Shown: positions 1 to 8,395 of the stretch, piece after piece
How positions within the stretch are numbered: position 1 is the first letter of the stretch
How the letters are laid out: each line of letters begins with the position of its first letter
Source of the DNA: Acidobacteriota bacterium
GTDB taxonomy: Bacteria > Acidobacteriota > Terriglobia > Terriglobales > Acidobacteriaceae
DNA: 35,818 nt
Assembly (NCBI GenBank): GCA_028872955.1
Contig: JAGWNX010000034.1
Span: forward strand, 1-35,818
Direction of reading: 5' to 3'
Translations under genes and position numbers: made by a program
The notes under the pieces: model-generated
Told to the model about the DNA's origin: nothing
The model's input: the letters and a program-made list of their open reading frames with translations, nothing else
The model's database searches: none

Positions 1-1921
1 CCGCAAGCCCCAACACGGCAGCAGCTGCGGTGTACTTCCCGAGTGGTGCGCTCACTTGCACGCCCTGCACCATGCCACGGGCCTCGGCCAGCATCTCCTG
101 CGCAATCTTCACGCCCTCAGCGCGTGCCGCCTCTGGCGTGGCAGCGGCAGCCATGCGGGCCATAATCTCCTCCGGCATGCTGACGCGCAAATCGTTCTTC
201 ATGAACTCCGCATTGCGCAGACTGGTGAGCGGCCAGATGCCCGCGATCACCGGAATCCGGAAGCCTTCGATCCGCCGCAGAAACTCCTCCAGCAGGCGAA
301 GATCAAACACCGGCTGCGTAATGGCGTACTCCGCGCCTGCCTCCACCTTGAAGGCAAACCGGCGAATCTCCTGCTCAATATCCGGCACGCCGGGGTTGGC
401 CGCAACGCCGATGGTGAAGCCCGTCGAGCCGCCTATCGCGTTCTTGCCGATGTCGAGACCATGGTTCAGGCTGCGCACCAGGTTCACCAGTCCAATGGCA
501 TCGACGTCGAAGACAGCGGTGGCATCGGGATAGTTCCCCAGCTTGGGCGGATCGCCCGTCAGGCACAGCACGTTCTTCAGGCCAATCGACGAAGCCCCCA
601 GCAGGTCGCTCTGGATGCTGAGTACATTGCGATCGCGGCATGTGTAGTGGAGCACCGTCTCAATGCCCACCTGCTGCTGAATCTGCACGCACAGGCTTTG
701 TGCGCTCATACGGGCGCTGGCCCGCGGCGAGTCTGGCACGTTGATGGCATCGACGCCCAGGCGATACATCAGCGCCGCGCCCGCAATCTCCCGCGAGCAG
801 TCGATACCCTTCGGCGGCACAATCTCTACCAACGTGCAGAACTCCCCCGCTGCCAGCATGGAGCCCAGCTTGGAGCGCTGCGCCAGCGGTGGCGGCTCCA
901 CCTTGCTCTCGACCTCAGCCGCAGAGCTGCCGCTGCGCTCCATCACCTGAGCGCTGGTCTCCTGCGCCTCAATGGCACGCAGCGCACTGCGCATGGCGCG
1001 CGTGTGCGTCGGCGTAGTGCCGCAGCACCCGCCCACAAACCGTGCGCCCGCCTTCACAAACTTGCGGGCAAAACTGGCCATGTACTCCGGAGAGGCCATG
1101 TAGATGTTGCGCCCCTCTACCGAGCGCGGCATGCCCGCGTTCGGCATGGCAGCCAGGGGCAAGGTGGTGACGGCGCGCATCTGTTCAATGACGCTCAGCA
1201 CCGTTGCCGGGCCCGCGCTGCAGTTGCAGCCCACCGCATCGGCACCCCACTCGGTAAGCCGCTTGGCGGCGGTTGCGGCAGAGGCACCGTCCAGGCAGTT
1301 GCCCTCCTCATCCACCGTCACCATCACCATCACGGGCAGTTGCGGAGCCACGCGGCGCGCCGCCAGCAGCGCCTGGTGCGCCTCGTCCAGCGAGGTCATG
1401 GTCTCAATCACCAGCAGGTCGGCTCCTACGCCCGGGCCACCCTCGGCCAGCGCAGCAATCTGCTCGGCAAAGGCGTCGCGCGCCTCATCCAGACCCACCT
1501 TGCCCAGCGGCTCCAGACGCACGCCCAGCGGACCCACGGCACCCGCCACGTAGGCCTGGGTTGCCTGCTTCTCCAGGATCTCGTTGACGCTCTCCCGCGC
1601 CAGCCGTACCCCTGCCACGTTGATGGCGCGCACCTTGTCCTTCAGCCCGTAGCGCTCCAGGCGGAAGGCGTTGGCGCCAAAGGTGTTGGTCTCAATCACC
1701 TCGGCACCGGCCTGCAGATACTCTGCGTGGACGGTGCGCACCAGGTCGGGCTGCGAGAGGTTCAGCTCATCGAAGCAGCGATTGATAAAGACGCCGCGGG
1801 CATAGAGCATGGTGCCCATGGCTCCATCACACAGCACGGGGGTACCCAGGCCTGCCTGCGCTGCAAACAGCGCCCGTACGGCCTGCGCCGCTGCTTCCTG
1901 CCTCGTTTGCTCGATGGACAT
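1..1921 (-). CDS. Bifunctional homocysteine S-methyltransferase / 5,10-methylenetetrahydrofolate reductase (3' end cut by window)
   Basis: The reading frame is open from an ATG at 1921 to the window edge, giving 640 residues. The N-terminal ~310 residues are a homocysteine S-methyltransferase (BHMT/MetH-type) barrel: the start DGAMGT is at 32-37 and the zinc-binding cysteines are C234 (GCNCS) and C299/C300 (GGCCGTTPTH). After a linker of ~30 residues comes a methylenetetrahydrofolate reductase barrel with VEIVPPKG, HYTCRDRN, LTGDPP and ITQPVFD. By family knowledge, the first domain methylates homocysteine to methionine and the second reduces CH2-THF to CH3-THF, in the cytoplasm. B. subtilis YitJ, of about 610 residues, has this architecture, so only a few C-terminal residues are probably missing. 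Upstream of the ATG there are AGGA- and GAGGG-like sites. The gene diverges from the lipoprotein gene across a 154-nt gap. No riboswitch was recognised upstream. Confidence 0.93.
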   Translation of the reverse strand, partial: MSIEQTRQEAAAQAVRALFAAQAGLGTPVLCDGAMGTMLYARGVFINRCFDELNLSQPDLVRTVHAEYLQAGAEVIETNTFGANAFRLERYGLKDKVRAINVAGVRLARESVNEILEKQATQAYVAGAVGPLGVRLEPLGKVGLDEARDAFAEQIAALAEGGPGVGADLLVIETMTSLDEAHQALLAARRVAPQLPVMVMVTVDEEGNCLDGASAATAAKRLTEWGADAVGCNCSAGPATVLSVIEQMRAVTTLPLAAMPNAGMPRSVEGRNIYMASPEYMASFARKFVKAGARFVGGCCGTTPTHTRAMRSALRAIEAQETSAQVMERSGSSAAEVESKVEPPPLAQRSKLGSMLAAGEFCTLVEIVPPKGIDCSREIAGAALMYRLGVDAINVPDSPRASARMSAQSLCVQIQQQVGIETVLHYTCRDRNVLSIQSDLLGASSIGLKNVLCLTGDPPKLGNYPDATAVFDVDAIGLVNLVRSLNHGLDIGKNAIGGSTGFTIGVAANPGVPDIEQEIRRFAFKVEAGAEYAITQPVFDLRLLEEFLRRIEGFRIPVIAGIWPLTSLRNAEFMKNDLRVSMPEEIMARMAAAATPEAARAEGVKIAQEMLAEARGMVQGVQVSAPLGKYTAAAAVLGLA

Positions 1922-2005
1922 ATCCCTCAATCCTAAGCCACGGCCTGCATCCACACCAAACCATCGCTCTCGTGCGGTGCTGCAAGCCGATTGTCGCGCC
2001 TCGTT

Positions 2006-2014
2006 TGTTATACT
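2006..2014 (+). promoter_or_regulatory. Extended -10 promoter candidate for the lipoprotein gene
   Basis: TG at 2006-2007 followed by TATACT at 2009-2014 makes an extended -10 element (TGnTATACT). No good -35 box is placed at 17 nt, which fits extended -10 promoters. The start codon lies about 60 nt downstream. The opposite strand of the same bases reads TATAAC, so the element may also fire leftwards into the methyltransferase gene. Confidence 0.4.
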
Positions 2015-2075
2015 TTGAGCAGTAGCCAGGTGGCCGTGCCCATGGCCCAGCGATCAGGTTTGGAGCCCATTTACG

Positions 2076-3572
2076 TTGAACATCCGCAGTCTCTTTGCCA
2101 AGTCTCTCCGCGCCCAGATTGTCTGCGGCCTCCTGATCGCGCTTGCCAGCCTCGGCCTGACCTCGTGCCACACCGCGGCGTACTACTACTACTACTTTCC
2201 GCAGTACACCTATGCCAACCGGCCGGTTCCGCCCAGCAGACTGGCGAACCGCGTCATGGTGTCGTTTACCGCCAACGGCTCGACCGGCCAGCTGCAGATG
2301 CTGGATGGGTTGCGTGACATCCGCAACAATGTGCAGAACACCATCTTCAGCTTCCCCATTGCCGGTTACGCCTCGGGCTATCCCAGCCTGATTATGAACT
2401 TCCCGGCGGAGCTGCGCGGCTACGTCTACTCCAACTCCGATGGCAGCGTCGCCGTCGTGGACTACAGCAAGGAGACCTCGGCCTCCACCGGCGGTGCCAC
2501 CTTCGCACCCAACTCCTCGGTTGCCGTACCCGCCACCTTTACTCACCTGTACGCCGCCATCCCCTCCGCAGGTTTGTTTGAGATCTACGATCCAATCGCC
2601 GGCAAGAACTACGGCCTGAGCATCCCGAACGTGAACAAGGCCTTCGTGAATACGGGCGACTCCGTTGTGCTGGCCATGGCGCTGAACTCCAACATCATCT
2701 ACCGGGTCGTGCTGCTGAATCAGAACCAGTTCCAGACTGCGGCGCAGGCCATCGCCACGCTGGGTGCGGTCGACTGCCAGCCGCTCAACAACCCCGTATA
2801 CTGCGCGGTTCCGGTGGCCAGCCCGCAGGACCCGGCCAACCTCTACGATCGTCCGCAGTCGGCCTACTTCTCGCTCGATGGCTCCTCGGTCTACATCCTG
2901 AACTGCGGCCCGGAGTGCGGTGGCCAGACCGCCAGCGTCACCACCCTGCAGACCGGCCCGCTGAACATCAACAACATTCCTACCTCGCCGGTCTACAGCT
3001 CGGTGTATCAGAGCCAGACGCTGACCCCGGGAGGCGCGACCGTCGCTCTCTCAGACGGTTCCACGCTCTACGTCGCAGGACAAAAGCTGCTGCCCGATGG
3101 CTTGTTTACCGGAAACCTGACCACCATCAGCCTGGCTACGCAACAGGTCACCGGCACCTACGGCATCTCCGACGGCACGCACACGCGGCTGCTGTTTGCC
3201 GACGACAATACGCTCTGGATCGGCTCCAGCCGCTGCGCCAACGGCGAGCGCGCCAAGCTGAATCAGAACTACAACTGCCTTACGCGGTTTGACCTTGGAT
3301 CGCAGCAGGCGTCCATTCTGCCTAACGTCACTCCGGGCTCCTCCAGCGCTGTTGTGCCGTATCCCAATGCGGATAACAACATGTACTACTACGGCGACCT
3401 GACCGGCCTGTGCTGGGTGCAGAACCTGCACAAGGTGTACACCGCCTACGGTGGCCAGGTGCACGCGTTCAACACCGCCGATGGATCGGAGATCAACAAC
3501 TTCTACATCACGGTGCAGGGCACGGCGCTGGACGTTGCCTACATGGACGCCGTCACCGACGCCGCGGACTAG
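2076..3572 (+). CDS. Predicted lipoprotein, possible beta-propeller (unknown function)
   Basis: The protein has 498 residues from a TTG start at 2076, preceded by GGAG about 10 nt upstream; no ATG or GTG fits better in frame. The N-terminus is a lipoprotein signal: basic residues, a hydrophobic segment (about 14-28) and lipobox LTSC with acylated Cys31. Directly after it comes a run of five tyrosines encoded by (TAC)5, then an Ala/Ser/Thr/Asn-rich body. Repeated phrases such as YSNSDGSVAVVD, YFSLDGSSVYILN, LSDGSTLYVAGQ and FADDNTLWIGS look like blades of a YVTN/NHL-type beta-propeller. I do not recognise a named family. It is probably anchored in the outer membrane or periplasm. It is a lone plus-strand gene with its own terminator. 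An enzymatic role cannot be inferred. Confidence 0.8.
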   Translation: MNIRSLFAKSLRAQIVCGLLIALASLGLTSCHTAAYYYYYFPQYTYANRPVPPSRLANRVMVSFTANGSTGQLQMLDGLRDIRNNVQNTIFSFPIAGYASGYPSLIMNFPAELRGYVYSNSDGSVAVVDYSKETSASTGGATFAPNSSVAVPATFTHLYAAIPSAGLFEIYDPIAGKNYGLSIPNVNKAFVNTGDSVVLAMALNSNIIYRVVLLNQNQFQTAAQAIATLGAVDCQPLNNPVYCAVPVASPQDPANLYDRPQSAYFSLDGSSVYILNCGPECGGQTASVTTLQTGPLNINNIPTSPVYSSVYQSQTLTPGGATVALSDGSTLYVAGQKLLPDGLFTGNLTTISLATQQVTGTYGISDGTHTRLLFADDNTLWIGSSRCANGERAKLNQNYNCLTRFDLGSQQASILPNVTPGSSSAVVPYPNADNNMYYYGDLTGLCWVQNLHKVYTAYGGQVHAFNTADGSEINNFYITVQGTALDVAYMDAVTDAAD

Positions 3573-3603
3573 TTAAAGACGCCCGAACAGCACCGCATCC
3601 TCA

Positions 3604-3637
3604 GGCCGCAGCTCTCCCGGGTTGCGGCCTTGTTCTT
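3604..3637 (+). terminator. Rho-independent terminator of the lipoprotein gene
   Basis: A perfect 7-bp stem (GGCCGCA at 3604-3610, TGCGGCC at 3623-3629) with a 12-nt loop is followed by TTGTTCTT. It lies 32 nt after the lipoprotein stop codon and before the convergent GGDEF gene. Confidence 0.5.
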
Positions 3638-3701
3638 GGCCCGCAGGCACCGCATGGGACGGCACCAGCTCGCCACCCCGGATCGCTGCAGATGCCACCT
3701 G

Positions 3702-4916
3702 CTAACGACGTCGGCGGTCAGCCGGGCCATGACGATCTGAGGAACTCACCGCGCTGCCGATAGCCTTGGCCGCCACCACGCGATTGCGCCCCGCACGCTT
3801 GGCTTCATACAGCGCCGCATCTCCCTGGTCCACCAGAGTCTGCCAGTTCAATCCGCTGCGGTCCGAGGAGCTGAGCCCAAAGCTTGCGTGCACCTCCAGG
3901 AGGACGCCGCGGTACTTGACCGCCATAGCCGCAATGGCTGCGCGCAGCCGCTCCGCCACTTTCAGCGCCTCGTCCATCTCCGTATCCGGCAGCAGAATGC
4001 AGAACTCGTCGCCGCCCATGCGCGCTACCGAGTCGTGGTCGCGCACCGTATCCTGCAGCACTGCGGCGACCGACTGCAGCACGGCGTCTCCGCAGCCGTG
4101 ACCGTAGCGATCATTCATGCCCTTCAGGCCATCCACGTCCATCATCATCACGGCCAGCCGCCCACCCATGCGTCTTGCCCGAAAGGTCTCCTTGAGCGCC
4201 ACACGCTTGAACGCCCAGCGATTCAACAGGCCGGTCAGCTCGTCGATCTGGGCGCGCCACAGCAGCTCCAGCCGCAGCTTCGCCGCAGAGATGAACATAA
4301 ACCCGAACGCCACGGCGCCATTCACCAGCAGGGAGCACAGCAGCCAGAGCTTCTCCATCTGCAACGCCGCGCCTGAGGGCACATACTGCTGCCCGGAGCG
4401 CAGCATCACCGCGACCCGCAGCATCTGCACAAACGCGTAGATGGTGAGCGTAATGCCGGTGAAGGCGCCTGCCGCCTCAACGCCCTCGCCCGCAAAGCTG
4501 AAGACGACACTCGCCACCAGCGCCAGTTGCACGCCCAGCACCGCGCTGGTGATCAGCAGCGCCCACGGATACGACTGCGTGGCATACGCCGCATAGGCGG
4601 TGGAGAGTGTGACCACGGCCAGCAGCACCAGCTGCAGGCTCCACAGCATTCTGGCACGGTCCAGCAACTCGGCAAAGCTGCGGTGCAGCATGAGTGTGCT
4701 GCCCACCACCAGTACACAGAACAACGTCAGCGCCGGTCCTAGCGGCCGATCCCCCTCGCGCAGCAGAACCGCAATCGCTGCGGCATGGCAGAGGTTGGCC
4801 CCAGCAAACCACGTGGCACCGCGGCTGCCACCATTGATGCGCGCGCTTACCAGCAGCACCCCTGCATACATCACAAACATCAGCAGGTTTACGACCAGCA
4901 GGGTATAGGTCTGCAT
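3702..4916 (-). CDS. Membrane diguanylate cyclase (7TM-GGDEF)
   Basis: The protein has 404 residues. The N-terminal half has seven hydrophobic segments (roughly 3-25, 36-52, 62-77, 89-111, 118-142, 150-172, 189-213), forming an unassigned membrane sensor. The C-terminal half is a GGDEF domain that begins at DELTGLLNR (225-233), with MMMDVDGLKGMNDRYGH and an intact GGDEF at 301-305. An RxxD inhibitory site (RDHD, 292-295) lies exactly five residues before GGDEF, so product inhibition by c-di-GMP is expected. By family knowledge it makes c-di-GMP from two GTP at the inner membrane. The last ~15 residues are basic and outside the domain. The gene is monocistronic and convergent with the lipoprotein gene. 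The ligand is unknown. Confidence 0.92.
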   Translation of the reverse strand: MQTYTLLVVNLLMFVMYAGVLLVSARINGGSRGATWFAGANLCHAAAIAVLLREGDRPLGPALTLFCVLVVGSTLMLHRSFAELLDRARMLWSLQLVLLAVVTLSTAYAAYATQSYPWALLITSAVLGVQLALVASVVFSFAGEGVEAAGAFTGITLTIYAFVQMLRVAVMLRSGQQYVPSGAALQMEKLWLLCSLLVNGAVAFGFMFISAAKLRLELLWRAQIDELTGLLNRWAFKRVALKETFRARRMGGRLAVMMMDVDGLKGMNDRYGHGCGDAVLQSVAAVLQDTVRDHDSVARMGGDEFCILLPDTEMDEALKVAERLRAAIAAMAVKYRGVLLEVHASFGLSSSDRSGLNWQTLVDQGDAALYEAKRAGRNRVVAAKAIGSAVSSSDRHGPADRRRR

Positions 4917-5094
4917 CGTCCAGAGTCCGTCAGGAGAGTCAAGCGTTCACTGCGTGGCCGTCTATTTGCCAGCGGCTCCTGGCCCTGCGGAGTGACGCCG
5001 CTGCTGTCTCTATTCTCTCTCCGCAATGCGGCAAAGTGAGACAAAATACGTGGGTTACTTGATTAAATCCACCTACGCCTCAACGCCGTCAGGG

Positions 5095-5700
5095 TCAAAT
5101 CCCCAGCCGCTGGCGTACAAATGCGACCGTCGCCGCGGTCACATACTCTGGCGGCTGCATGGCCAGCACCTGCGTACCCTGCAGCAGCCGCAGCGACGTG
5201 CCACGCCACAAGGGCTGGCCCAGTTCCCCGGCGGGCACCAGCACCGCATCCGCGCGGTCCAGATACAGCCGTGCCGAGTCCTTGAAGTCCTCCACCGCAG
5301 GATTCAGCACACTCAGGTACAGATCCGGCTGCAGAAACCGCAGCAGACTGTTCGACTCCACAATCGTGTTCTCTGCCTCGGCCAGCTCCTTGCGAATCCT
5401 GGGCATGGCCTCGGCCAGCTCCCCCTGCCGGGTCCGCACCCACAGCGACCGCACCGCCCCCGCCGCCAAAAACCGCGCCGTGTCTGTTCCGGTTGCGGGG
5501 TCGCGCTCCTCGCTCACTGCCACCGGATGGTCCGGCACGGCGCAGCCGCACGCTTCGCCATCGGCCGAGCATTGCCCATGCCCAAACTGGGTAATCTTCA
5601 TCGCCGTCCAGTGCATCCCGGGCAGGGCACGTATCAGGCCCTCCACCACACTGGTCTTGCCCAGGTTGCGCGAGTGTCCACCCACGACGACAACGGCCAT
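5095..5700 (-). CDS. MobB-like P-loop NTPase in a lipid A operon
   Basis: The protein has 201 residues. A Walker A motif (GGHSRNLGKTS, 7-17) sits at the very N-terminus. Further on are a cysteine/histidine patch (H41, C44, C51, C53), a DTARFLAAGA segment resembling the D-x-x-R-x-x-x-AGA stretch of MobB proteins, and a VESNSLL strand. The general layout recalls MobB (molybdopterin-guanine dinucleotide synthesis) or dethiobiotin synthetase-like P-loop proteins, but I cannot name the family. The start is ATG with a strong AGGGGAGG site 5 nt upstream. The gap after lpxD is only 11 nt, so the two are surely co-transcribed. It is not LpxK, because the LpxK signatures and length do not fit. The cysteines suggest metal or Fe-S binding (inference). 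Confidence 0.6.
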   Translation of the reverse strand: MAVVVVGGHSRNLGKTSVVEGLIRALPGMHWTAMKITQFGHGQCSADGEACGCAVPDHPVAVSEERDPATGTDTARFLAAGAVRSLWVRTRQGELAEAMPRIRKELAEAENTIVESNSLLRFLQPDLYLSVLNPAVEDFKDSARLYLDRADAVLVPAGELGQPLWRGTSLRLLQGTQVLAMQPPEYVTAATVAFVRQRLGI

Positions 5701-5711
5701 GCGCGCCTCCC

Positions 5712-6656
5712 CTACCGATGCTTCAGGCGAGCCAGGTCGCGCAGATACTCCTTGAGTGGCCGCGCCGGCCGCCCCCAGAAGACCTCGCCCGGTCCACGCA
5801 TCTTCTTGCCGCTCAGCACACCCGCGCCGCCACCCAGAATCACGCCTGCGCCCACTGTCGCATGCTCACCCACGCCGACCTGCCCGCCCAGTACCGCACC
5901 ATCCTCCACCACGCTGGAGCCCGAGATGCCAGTCTGCGCCGCAATCACCACATTCCGCCCCAGCACACAGTTGTGCCCAATGTGGACCAGGTTATCGATC
6001 TTCGTCCCACGACCAATGCGCGTCTCGCCCAGCGCGCCGCGGTCGATGGTCGTATTCGCCCCGATCTCCACATCGTCCTCAATCACCAGACGCCCCTGCT
6101 GCGGAAACAGCAGATACTCGCCGGTCTGCGGGTTGCGGGCGTAGCCAAAGCCCGTGGAGCCCAGCACCGCGCCTGCCTGCACCACCACGCGATCTCCCAG
6201 CACCACCCCCGGATACAGCACCGCACGCGCCTCCAGCCGGCACTGCCGGCCCACCACGCAGCCCGCACCGACCACCACCCCCGGCCCCACCACCACCCCG
6301 GCACCCAGGCTCACCCCTTCGCCGATCACCGCCGTGGCATGGATGCTCGCCTCCTCCGGCTCGCCTGCCAATTGATGCGCCAGCTGGGCAAAGGCATAAC
6401 GCGCCTCAGCAACCCAAACTACCCGGGCATCGCTGGCCGCTGCGTTCGGTCGCAACTTGCGGCTGGCCAGGATGCAGCCAGCGCCACTGGCCAGCGCCCG
6501 CTGCAGGGCCTCGTGCTCCATGGCGAAGACGGCCGCACTCGCATCCGCCGTCTCCGGGGCGGCAACGCGGGTCACCACACCAGCGGCGTACTCGCCCGGC
6601 TCTGCCCCCACTCGGACCGCAATCTCAGCCAGCGTCACTCCCCGCAGCTCACTCAT
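5712..6656 (-). CDS. lpxD: UDP-3-O-acylglucosamine N-acyltransferase LpxD
   Basis: The protein has 314 residues from the ATG at 6656 ([13 protein letters not shown]). The frame stays open upstream, but this start overlaps the preceding stop as ATGA and gives the normal LpxD N-terminus. The N-terminal ~100 residues form the uridine-binding domain. From about 103 on, hexapeptide repeats ([16 protein letters not shown] and onward) build a left-handed beta-helix. The catalytic histidine is H228 in VHIGHN, matching E. coli His239; STGFGYA and TTIDRGALG are typical of the family. By family knowledge it transfers a 3-hydroxyacyl chain from ACP to the 2-amine of UDP-3-O-acyl-glucosamine, the third step of lipid A synthesis. 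It is translationally coupled to the upstream acyltransferase. Confidence 0.95.
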   Translation of the reverse strand: MSELRGVTLAEIAVRVGAEPGEYAAGVVTRVAAPETADASAAVFAMEHEALQRALASGAGCILASRKLRPNAAASDARVVWVAEARYAFAQLAHQLAGEPEEASIHATAVIGEGVSLGAGVVVGPGVVVGAGCVVGRQCRLEARAVLYPGVVLGDRVVVQAGAVLGSTGFGYARNPQTGEYLLFPQQGRLVIEDDVEIGANTTIDRGALGETRIGRGTKIDNLVHIGHNCVLGRNVVIAAQTGISGSSVVEDGAVLGGQVGVGEHATVGAGVILGGGAGVLSGKKMRGPGEVFWGRPARPLKEYLRDLARLKHR

Positions 6657-7573
6657 CCGTAGATTCCTGCCTCTCCCGCTGGCCGTGTCTTCCAGCGCCG
6701 GTGCAGCCAGAGCCACTGCTCTGGATACTGCCGAATATAGCTCTCCATCACTGCGGTAAACAGAGCCGTGTTCGCCACCGCATCAGCCTCGGCGTCGCCC
6801 GTCTGGACGAGTTGCAGCGTCTCGCCGAAGTGCAGCACATAGCGCTGCTCCTCCGCTCGCCACAGCAGAAAGCCCGGCAGCACGGCGGCCTGGGTCTTTT
6901 GCGCCACCCGGGCCAGGCCCGAGGCCGTGCACGCCATCACGCCAAAGAACGGCACAAACACGCCCTGCGGTGGAGTCATATTCGTATCCATCAGAATCCC
7001 GACGGACTCTCCGTTACGCATCGCAGCCAGCAGTCCGCGGGCGAAGTCGTCCTTGTGCATCACGCGGTTGCCATGCAGGCAGCGAATGCGATTGACGAAG
7101 GCGTCCACCAGCGGATTATCCAGGCGACGAATCACCATCCCCATCGGCCGCCCCATCAGCGAGTGATAGAAGCTGGAGAGCTCCCACGCGCCCAGGTGCC
7201 CGGTCAGCACCAACACCCCTTTGCCCCGCTGCTGCGCGGCCTCATAGTTCTCCAGCCCCTCGTAACGGATAAACCTGCTGGCCTGCTCGGGCGTGTACTT
7301 CGTCATCTGGCAGAACTCCGCCAGCAGCAGGCCCAGGTGGCGATACTCCGCCCGCAGGATGCGCTCGCGCTCGGCGTCGCTGCTCTCAGGGAACGCCAGC
7401 TGCAGATTCCGCAGCCCGGTGCGGCGAAGTCGCTTCAGCAGACGATACGCCACAGCCCCAACTCCTGCACCCAGGGCCCGGGCCAGGCCGCGTGGCAGGG
7501 CTCCAAACGCCGCCACAAACAGCCGCACTGCTGCGTACTCCAACCATTCGCGTGTCGTCACTTGTCGCTGCAA
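6653..7573 (-). CDS. Lipid A late acyltransferase (LpxL/HtrB family)
   Basis: The protein has 306 residues. The HX4D/E catalytic motif of lysophospholipid/lipid A acyltransferases is seen as HLGAWE (H126, E131). Further family blocks are [24 protein letters not shown] with FVPFFG, and a C-terminal [13 protein letters not shown], the hallmark of HtrB/MsbB. By family knowledge it adds a secondary acyl chain to lipid A at the inner membrane. The listed start is TTG at 7573; a GTG at codon 5 (7561) is an alternative, and neither has a strong ribosome site. Its stop overlaps the lpxD start by 4 nt. It heads the operon acyltransferase-lpxD-P-loop NTPase. Which secondary position it acylates cannot be told. 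Confidence 0.92.
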   Translation of the reverse strand: MQRQVTTREWLEYAAVRLFVAAFGALPRGLARALGAGVGAVAYRLLKRLRRTGLRNLQLAFPESSDAERERILRAEYRHLGLLLAEFCQMTKYTPEQASRFIRYEGLENYEAAQQRGKGVLVLTGHLGAWELSSFYHSLMGRPMGMVIRRLDNPLVDAFVNRIRCLHGNRVMHKDDFARGLLAAMRNGESVGILMDTNMTPPQGVFVPFFGVMACTASGLARVAQKTQAAVLPGFLLWRAEEQRYVLHFGETLQLVQTGDAEADAVANTALFTAVMESYIRQYPEQWLWLHRRWKTRPAGEAGIYG

Positions 7574-7599
7574 TGTCTCGCTCGTCCAGACCGATCTTC

Positions 7600-7627
7600 A
7601 GTCTATCGTCTCGGCGTTCTCTGTCTA
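7600..7627 (-). promoter_or_regulatory. Candidate promoter of the lipid A operon
   Basis: On the minus strand TAGACA (7627-7622) is followed after 16 nt by TAGACT (7605-7600). It lies between the terminator of the SYLF gene and the acyltransferase start and predicts a leader of about 20 nt. The match is moderate (5/6 and 4/6). Confidence 0.38.
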
Positions 7628-7640
7628 AGCTGCCAAAACA

Positions 7641-7674
7641 CAAAAAGAGGGAGAGGCTGCTGCGCCCCTCCCTC
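7641..7674 (-). terminator. Strong rho-independent terminator after the SYLF gene
   Basis: In the minus-strand RNA a 10-bp stem (7674-7665 with 7656-7647, one G-U pair) closes an 8-nt loop. It is followed directly by TTTTTG and a second T-rich stretch. It lies 22 nt past the stop codon. Confidence 0.82.
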
Positions 7675-7696
7675 CTGCCGTGGCAATCTGCTGCCT

Positions 7697-8395
7697 CTAC
7701 TGTTGCTTCGCAATCACAAAGTACTTGGCCACCGTGCGGACAAACGGGCGGGCCGGTTCCGGCGTCGCCTGGTTGCCCTTCAGCACTTCGGTAAACGGAA
7801 TATTCGCTCCGTACATGGTGCGGGTGTCGTCCGTATTCTGGGAGAGCACGCTGCCGTCCAGATCAATGCCGGCAAACAGACCCTTGCTGCGCGAGTAGGT
7901 CAGGAACTCGGCGTTCATCTTCCAGTCCGTGCCGGCCTGCGCATTGCGGCCCACCGGACCAGCCGAGGCCGCCGCGTCCGCACCGATCTTGAACTTGTTC
8001 TTGAGCATGTCCTGCAAGCCGTTCTGGTTCATCGCCACCAGAATCAGGTCCGTCGCCTGCCCACCGATCTGGAAGCCGAAGCTGCCGCCTGCCAACTGAA
8101 CAAACACCGGCGCGCTCCAGCCGCGGGGAGTCCGGCAGGTAGCTACGCCCTGGCCATACTGGCCGCCAACCACAAAGGCAGCCTTCTTATAGCTGGGCAC
8201 CACAACCACACACGACGCGCCACTCAAAATGCTGCTGGGAATCGCCTTGTCCGGTGTCGACATCACCTCGCTGATCACATCCGAGGCCGCCGTAAGCCGC
8301 TCGGCAAGCTTCTCCCGGTCACTGGCTGCGTTCGCCGTCAAGGAGCTTGCTGCCAATGCTACGCCGCACATCACCACTGCCAATCGTTTCCTCAT
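7697..8395 (-). CDS. Secreted SYLF/Ysc84-domain protein
   Basis: The protein has 232 residues from the ATG at 8395 (MRKRLAVVMC). The frame is open much further upstream, but that part has no protein-like character, while this start gives a clean Sec signal peptide with cleavage predicted after ANA (residue 23). The mature part is a SYLF/Ysc84 (DUF500) domain: AIPSSILSGASCVVVVPSYKK, GGQYGQGVATCR, GGSFGFQIGGQATDLILV, then a C-terminal FAGIDLDGSVL block. By family knowledge SYLF domains bind lipids; bacterial secreted versions have no settled function. A GAGAGG site lies about 11 nt upstream. The gene stands alone between two terminators. A role at the envelope surface is inference. Confidence 0.85.
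   Translation of the reverse strand: MRKRLAVVMCGVALAASSLTANAASDREKLAERLTAASDVISEVMSTPDKAIPSSILSGASCVVVVPSYKKAAFVVGGQYGQGVATCRTPRGWSAPVFVQLAGGSFGFQIGGQATDLILVAMNQNGLQDMLKNKFKIGADAAASAGPVGRNAQAGTDWKMNAEFLTYSRSKGLFAGIDLDGSVLSQNTDDTRTMYGANIPFTEVLKGNQATPEPARPFVRTVAKYFVIAKQQ

Noticed and set aside
1338..1365. Tandem ATC/CAC triplets in the methyltransferase region
   Set aside because: The repeats are ordinary coding sequence of the barrel strand VMVMVTVD on the minus strand, not a regulatory repeat or CRISPR unit.
56..1936. A 626-residue open frame on the plus strand
   Set aside because: It is the antisense of the homocysteine methyltransferase/MTHFR gene, whose motifs are unmistakable. The plus product is His/Arg/Gln-rich noise.
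4917..5094. Inter-operon gap between the GGDEF gene and the P-loop gene as a small RNA site
   Set aside because: It has only a 5-bp palindrome (CCGCA/TGCGG) and no terminator-like structure or clear promoter.
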